Notes under the pieces: model-generated
The model's input: the letters and a program-made list of their open reading frames with translations, nothing else
Told to the model about the DNA's origin: nothing
The model's database searches: none
NCBI RefSeq assembly: GCF_017813335.1
Contig: NZ_JAGIYY010000008.1
Location: 124,001 to 188,000, forward strand
DNA length: 64,000 nt
Direction: 5' to 3'
Source: Tianweitania sediminis
Lineage (GTDB): Bacteria > Pseudomonadota > Alphaproteobacteria > Rhizobiales > Rhizobiaceae
Program-made: the position numbers and the translations under genes
Shown here: positions 60,171 to 64,000 of the stretch, in pieces
Position numbering within the stretch: the first letter of the stretch is position 1
How the letters are laid out: each line of letters opens with the position of its first letter

Positions 60171-61111
60171 CCTATGCGCCCACCACCATCGACCTGACCC
60201 GCATCGCGCCCCCGGCGGTCATCGAGGGGCTGACGCACGAACGGTTTCGGCAGGAGTTCATCTTTCGCTTCGGCGAACAGTGGGACGTCGAGCGCGGCAT
60301 TGACCCATCATTGCCGGTTTGGGACGTCGGCGGGTTAGAAGCAAATCCGGCTGCTCGGGTTGGCGCGCGCGCTTTCTCGTACATCAGACTTCTCGACCAC
60401 CAGCGCGTCAACGACGCGATCAAGGCGCTCCTGGCGCCGCTGGCCACGGGATCGGATCTCGACAACCTCGTCGCCCGCCAGAACGTCCAGCGCCTTGTGG
60501 TGCGCGCCGCAACGGCAGATGCGCCGGCGGTGATGGAGTCGGACGCGGCGCTGCTCCGGCGCTACCTGTTGTCGTTCGACATGGCGTCCGCGGGCAGTGC
60601 TGACCGCTACTTGTATGAGGCCAACAAGGTTTGGCCGCAGAGCGAAGACAAGACGCTCGGATTGTGGGATGCGCGCGTCAACGGTTTCGACGTTCACGGT
60701 CGCCGCGGTGACACCGACGTGGTCATCATCGGGCCGTTTGGCCGGTTGCCAACATCGGAAGAGCGCGCTGCTGTCAGCGCTGCCGTGCGAAGCCCGCATG
60801 TGAAGCCAGAAGCGGTTTCCGTGGCCGTCCTGAACGCCACGCGCGCCGAATACGAAGCCAACCTCGTCATTGAGATCGCACCCGGCCCGGATGCCAGTGT
60901 GGTGCAGGCTGAAGCTGTTGCGCGTGTACGCGCTGCTGGAATCGAGCGCACGCTCATCGGCGGCGAGGTTCCGGACGATTTCATCCCGGGAGCCGCCTAC
61001 GGGCCGAACGTCATCAAGGTTCGTGACTTGTCGCCGGTGGTGATTGAGCCGGACCCGTACACCGTGCCGGTGCTGACGAACATCAACATTACGGTGGAGG
61101 TGCGGGGGTGA
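60167..61111 (+). CDS. Baseplate wedge protein J (P2 gpJ-like)
   Basis: The product is 314 residues from ATG 60167 (ATGA with gpW stop). RVNDAIKALLAPLATGSDLDNLVARQNV and LLRRYLLSFDMASAGSADRYLYEA are typical of baseplate J proteins. It precedes the I gene as in P2, but an antisense gene is inserted between them. Confidence 0.88.
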   Translation: MTYAPTTIDLTRIAPPAVIEGLTHERFRQEFIFRFGEQWDVERGIDPSLPVWDVGGLEANPAARVGARAFSYIRLLDHQRVNDAIKALLAPLATGSDLDNLVARQNVQRLVVRAATADAPAVMESDAALLRRYLLSFDMASAGSADRYLYEANKVWPQSEDKTLGLWDARVNGFDVHGRRGDTDVVIIGPFGRLPTSEERAAVSAAVRSPHVKPEAVSVAVLNATRAEYEANLVIEIAPGPDASVVQAEAVARVRAAGIERTLIGGEVPDDFIPGAAYGPNVIKVRDLSPVVIEPDPYTVPVLTNINITVEVRG

Positions 61112-61125
61112 GCGGGGCGCCTCAA

Positions 61126-61701
61126 TCAGGCTTGGAGTTTGTCGAGAATAGGACGGATCGCTTCATGCGCAGTGCGGATAGGGACCACGCACGCAATCAC
61201 CTCGTCAGCGGTCATGTAATAGGTTCTGCCCTTGTTGCTGACCTGAAGCCAGCATCCGCGAAACCCGCCGGTGGGCAGTTGGGTTACGTGCGTCGCCACG
61301 CCATGCGCCACGAGATTGCGCTTCTCGGCTGCTTTTCTGACCAGGTTGAGAGCATCCTTTATTTCATCTGCCTCAACGCTGCATTTCTGGAGGCGGCTGG
61401 CTGTAAGGCTTCGTGCTGCGTTCATGGTCAATTCGATACGACCGCTCAAAGCAGGGGCCGTGTCGTAGATGGCCAGTGTGACGTTGTCGTCGCCATCCAG
61501 AAGGCGAGCGAACAGCCCGCGCAAGATCATTTCAACCTTCTGGAACTCGGACATAATGAAACCGGCAGCCTGCCAGATGGGTTCGCGGCCCGTTTCGCCG
61601 AAGCTCTCAATTTTCTCTCGCATGTCCAGCACGGTGATGGCGACCTGAACGAGAGTCAAGAATACGATCTGGAGCAGGGCTGGGGCAGCGGGTGGGGTCA
61701 A
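61126..61701 (-). CDS. Antisense moron: membrane-anchored protein with HEPN-like R-x4-H motif
   Basis: This is the only minus-strand gene in the late region, lying tail to tail with gpJ and head to head with gpI. From TTG 61701 it has 191 residues (start uncertain; ATG 61623 is an alternative without the membrane part). A hydrophobic N-terminal helix (ALLQIVFLTLVQVAITVL) is followed by a helical domain that contains EKRNLVAHG with R128-x4-H133, the catalytic-type motif of HEPN ribonucleases. It could be a lysogenic-conversion gene; the role is inferred only. Confidence 0.6.
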   Translation of the reverse strand: MTPPAAPALLQIVFLTLVQVAITVLDMREKIESFGETGREPIWQAAGFIMSEFQKVEMILRGLFARLLDGDDNVTLAIYDTAPALSGRIELTMNAARSLTASRLQKCSVEADEIKDALNLVRKAAEKRNLVAHGVATHVTQLPTGGFRGCWLQVSNKGRTYYMTADEVIACVVPIRTAHEAIRPILDKLQA

Positions 61702-61702
61702 G

Positions 61703-62425
61703 ATGACGACTGAACCGCTCTTCTCCAACCAGATCTGGCTCACGGACGAAGACGGCAACCCGGTCAACTTCGGCAGCCCCTACGGGCCGGCCACACTCGT
61801 TCCGGACATTCTGCCATCCAACAGCGGTCCTTTCGAGCGGGCGCTGGCTCTCGGCCTTTCCGATGACCTAGCCGTCCCCTTCGCCGAGATCCTTGACCCA
61901 GCCACCACACCGGCGCGCTTCAAGCCGCAATTGGCCGCGCACGAAAGCGTCGACCTTTGGTACGACGACTGGAGCGACGACCGGCAGCGCGCAATGATTG
62001 CGGAAGCGCCGGCGCTCGCGAAGATCAAAGGCACGCACGAGGCGGCAGTTCGCTTCCTTGGGTATGTGGACGCCGAAGTCATCGACCGCCGCGCCTATCC
62101 GGCGCGCTTCGTGCTGGGCTTGTCGTCGCCAACCTTTACGCCGCTGAACCACCCCGCCTTCAAGGCGCGCTACCTGGTCAAGGTTCACCTCAAGAAGCCG
62201 CTGAACGCTTTCGTGCTGGGCCGCAGTGCTCTTGCCCAGGGCGCGCTGCGCACCGTCGATCTTGAACCAATCCGTCGCGCCAAATTCGCCCTGCAAGTGA
62301 GCAAGGCGCCCGAAACCGAATACCTCGTCACCTTCGCCTGGCGCCGCCCGGCGACGTTCGGCGATGCCATTCCATTGGGAGATGACCTGCCCTTCGGCGG
62401 GTATGTCGACCGAACCACTTTGTGA
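61703..62425 (+). CDS. Tail protein I (P2 gpI-like)
   Basis: The product is 240 residues. LPSNSGPFERALALGLSDDLAVPFAEILDPATTPARF and LWYDDWSDDRQRAMIAEA, with IKGTHEAAVRFL, are the P2 gpI signatures. It assembles with J in the baseplate. C-terminal sequence (FGDAIPLGDDLPFGGY) is typical of alphaproteobacterial versions. Confidence 0.85.
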   Translation: MTTEPLFSNQIWLTDEDGNPVNFGSPYGPATLVPDILPSNSGPFERALALGLSDDLAVPFAEILDPATTPARFKPQLAAHESVDLWYDDWSDDRQRAMIAEAPALAKIKGTHEAAVRFLGYVDAEVIDRRAYPARFVLGLSSPTFTPLNHPAFKARYLVKVHLKKPLNAFVLGRSALAQGALRTVDLEPIRRAKFALQVSKAPETEYLVTFAWRRPATFGDAIPLGDDLPFGGYVDRTTL

Positions 62426-62432
62426 GATCGCC

Positions 62433-64000
62433 ATGGATGTTGTGAATTTTACGGAAGCCGAGATTGTTTCCCCGGCTGACCTGACCGCCATTGGTGAGTT
62501 CTCGCGCGAAGCATTCGACGCGCGCGACCAGGCCGCCCTTGGCTGGCCTGCCCATTGGGCGCGCATTACGGTTTCCAACTCGTCGAGCGATGTCGTCACC
62601 GTTTCGTCCGGCGACTACTACGAAGGCGATGCGGTCTACTCCTCGAAGGAAGTGCTGACCGTCAATCTGCAAAGCTTCAAGCCAACCATTGTGTCGGACG
62701 AACGCTGGATGGCTCTAATCCTGCGCGGCGCGGAACAGGTGGTGCAGGCAACGCGGGCCTTCGAAACCGGCGAAGAGCCACTGACGGAAAGCGTTCCGGT
62801 CAATCAGTCGACTCCGAAATACGTCCGCCGCGTCATGTCGGTCGTGACACAGCAGGGTCCGATCTCTCCGGCGCCCGCCGTTGTGCCGACGATTGCGGAA
62901 GACGACTGCTGCATTGCCTTTGTACGCTTGAAGACAACCGGCATTGTCGAGATCGTCTCCAACGAGGCGAGCCGCGTTAAATCGGTCTTCGAAATCGAAG
63001 GTCGCCTGCGCGTCGTCGAGTTGCAGATTTCCACGATCTTCAAGGAGATCGAGGCCATCACGACCAACTTGGCTGCTGTGGCCGCCGCGGTAAAGCTCGT
63101 TCCACCGCGCGAACTCATCAGCCAGCTGACCAATGACGTCAGCATGGTGCGGCAGCAGCTGAACTTCCCAGCGGCCGCGCGCAACTACTGGTTCAACCAG
63201 GCGCTTGTGCCCGACGATTGGGACCTTGGACACGTCGATTCCATCGCCCGCATCCGCGAGGGCGTGCGCTTCCAGTATGCGCAACAATTCCTCCAGACGA
63301 TGGAAATCGTCAACCCGACCAATCCGGACATCCGGATCATCGAGGACAAGTTCGTTCTTCCCGCCTTCACCGAGACGCTGCGGCTTGAAAGCCCCGTCGG
63401 CGCGGGCCGGCAGGATATTTCGAACACGGTTCACACCGTGAGGACAGCGCACACCGGGCGGCGTTCAACGACGCTGGTGCGCTACGGCTCAACCGTCAAT
63501 GTTTGTGAGAACACAGCAGGCTGGGAAAGCATCGGCAACCGCCGCGCCGGCGAAATCTTCAGCGTGTCGGGGCGCGAATATGTCTCCACAGGCCAGACCA
63601 GCAACCCGTGGAATCAGACGGAGCTCGGGCAGAATGGTCACGCGCAGTACGGTGTGCGCAGCGTCATTCGCGACACGATCACCACGACCTACACCTACTA
63701 CACCACGGAAGAGTTCGGCCTGAACGGCGCCATCTTCGCGCAGACCTTCCTCAACGCGCAGATGATGGTCCTGTCGTCGATCGACCTCTACTTCACGCGG
63801 GTTGGCGCCACCGGCGATGTCCGGCTCGCTCTGTGCGAGATCAACCCGGATGGCACGCCGAACTACGACGAGATCATTACGACGGTTAATAAGCCGGTCG
63901 GGCAGATCGCCAACGGCTGGAACAAATTTACCTTCAGCCCGGCGCTTCTTGAGCCGGGCAAGCGCTACGCCTGGTTCACGGTTACGACTGGCAACCACCA
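62433..64000 (+). CDS. Tail fibre/baseplate-associated protein (3' end cut by window)
   Basis: The frame from ATG 62433 is open for 522 codons to the right edge. The N-terminus (MDVVNFTEAEIVSPADLTAIG) resembles the DUF4815-like fibre-attachment proteins that follow gpI. Residues about 480-520 (GWNKFTFSPALLEPGKRYAWF) look like a beta-sandwich receptor-binding or carbohydrate-binding domain. It likely contacts the host surface. Confidence 0.72.
   Translation, partial: MDVVNFTEAEIVSPADLTAIGEFSREAFDARDQAALGWPAHWARITVSNSSSDVVTVSSGDYYEGDAVYSSKEVLTVNLQSFKPTIVSDERWMALILRGAEQVVQATRAFETGEEPLTESVPVNQSTPKYVRRVMSVVTQQGPISPAPAVVPTIAEDDCCIAFVRLKTTGIVEIVSNEASRVKSVFEIEGRLRVVELQISTIFKEIEAITTNLAAVAAAVKLVPPRELISQLTNDVSMVRQQLNFPAAARNYWFNQALVPDDWDLGHVDSIARIREGVRFQYAQQFLQTMEIVNPTNPDIRIIEDKFVLPAFTETLRLESPVGAGRQDISNTVHTVRTAHTGRRSTTLVRYGSTVNVCENTAGWESIGNRRAGEIFSVSGREYVSTGQTSNPWNQTELGQNGHAQYGVRSVIRDTITTTYTYYTTEEFGLNGAIFAQTFLNAQMMVLSSIDLYFTRVGATGDVRLALCEINPDGTPNYDEIITTVNKPVGQIANGWNKFTFSPALLEPGKRYAWFTVTTGNH

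Noticed and set aside
61108-61713. Plus-strand open frame of 201 codons between baseplate J and I
   Set aside because: Its overlap with the J stop looks attractive, but its sequence is not protein-like (no hydrophobic core pattern, scattered His/Gly). The minus-strand frame has a clear helical protein with a membrane segment and an R-x4-H motif.

Overview
The window looks like a GC-rich alphaproteobacterial chromosome (probably Hyphomicrobiales-like, judged from protein style only) and splits into two unrelated halves. Positions 1-25,140 are host DNA dominated by an alginate locus. Positions from about 25,150 to the right edge are a temperate tailed prophage that runs off the window.

Host part. 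The left edge cuts into a periplasmic AlgG-type mannuronan C5-epimerase fused to a long helical-repeat region. Tightly coupled to it are an AlgL-type (PL5) alginate lyase and three large Sel1/TPR-repeat periplasmic proteins that could play the AlgK role. Next comes a 1590-residue extracellular AlgE-type C5-epimerase with RTX blocks and four tandem-95/cadherin-like modules. It is followed by a type I secretion ABC exporter, its HlyD-like fusion protein, and a PL7 alginate lyase with an RTX tail. Polymerase genes (alg8/alg44) are not in view and should lie to the left; no TolC-like outer-membrane gene is present. The logic is polymer made and epimerised in the periplasm, guided by repeat proteins, then remodelled outside the cell by RTX epimerase and lyase exported by the dedicated T1SS. 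To the right are a RocB-like M20 hydrolase and a PQQ dehydrogenase whose membrane anchor is encoded by a separate gene.

Prophage part. A 16-bp tRNA 3'-end-like sequence at 25,147-25,162 marks the probable left attachment site. A leftward operon (33,348 to 25,226) carries many very small genes, a C5-methyltransferase locus with overlapping genes including an HNH endonuclease, a MazG-like protein, DUF2493, GIY-YIG and excisionase-like genes, and the integrase. It is driven by a promoter with the same operator as the rightward early promoter near the CI-like repressor. The rightward early operon (35.4-47.7 kb) encodes Cro-like, RusA, a Sak4-like RecA ATPase, a DUF669 protein, nucleases, two helicases, a DNA methyltransferase, a DnaA-domain-IV protein and a prim-pol/DUF3987 replication protein. 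It ends in an iteron-rich, AT-rich segment that is a good origin candidate and includes a strong terminator. A NusG-like protein follows, and then a candidate cos site related to that of lambda.

Late genes are mosaic. The lambda-like head set (Nu1, A, B, W, C with an internal Nu3-like start, D, E) is followed by P2/Mu-like baseplate genes V, W, J and I, predicting a contractile tail. An antisense gene with a HEPN-like R-x4-H motif sits between J and I. The last gene is cut by the right edge. Lysis, sheath, tube and tape-measure genes are not in the window.
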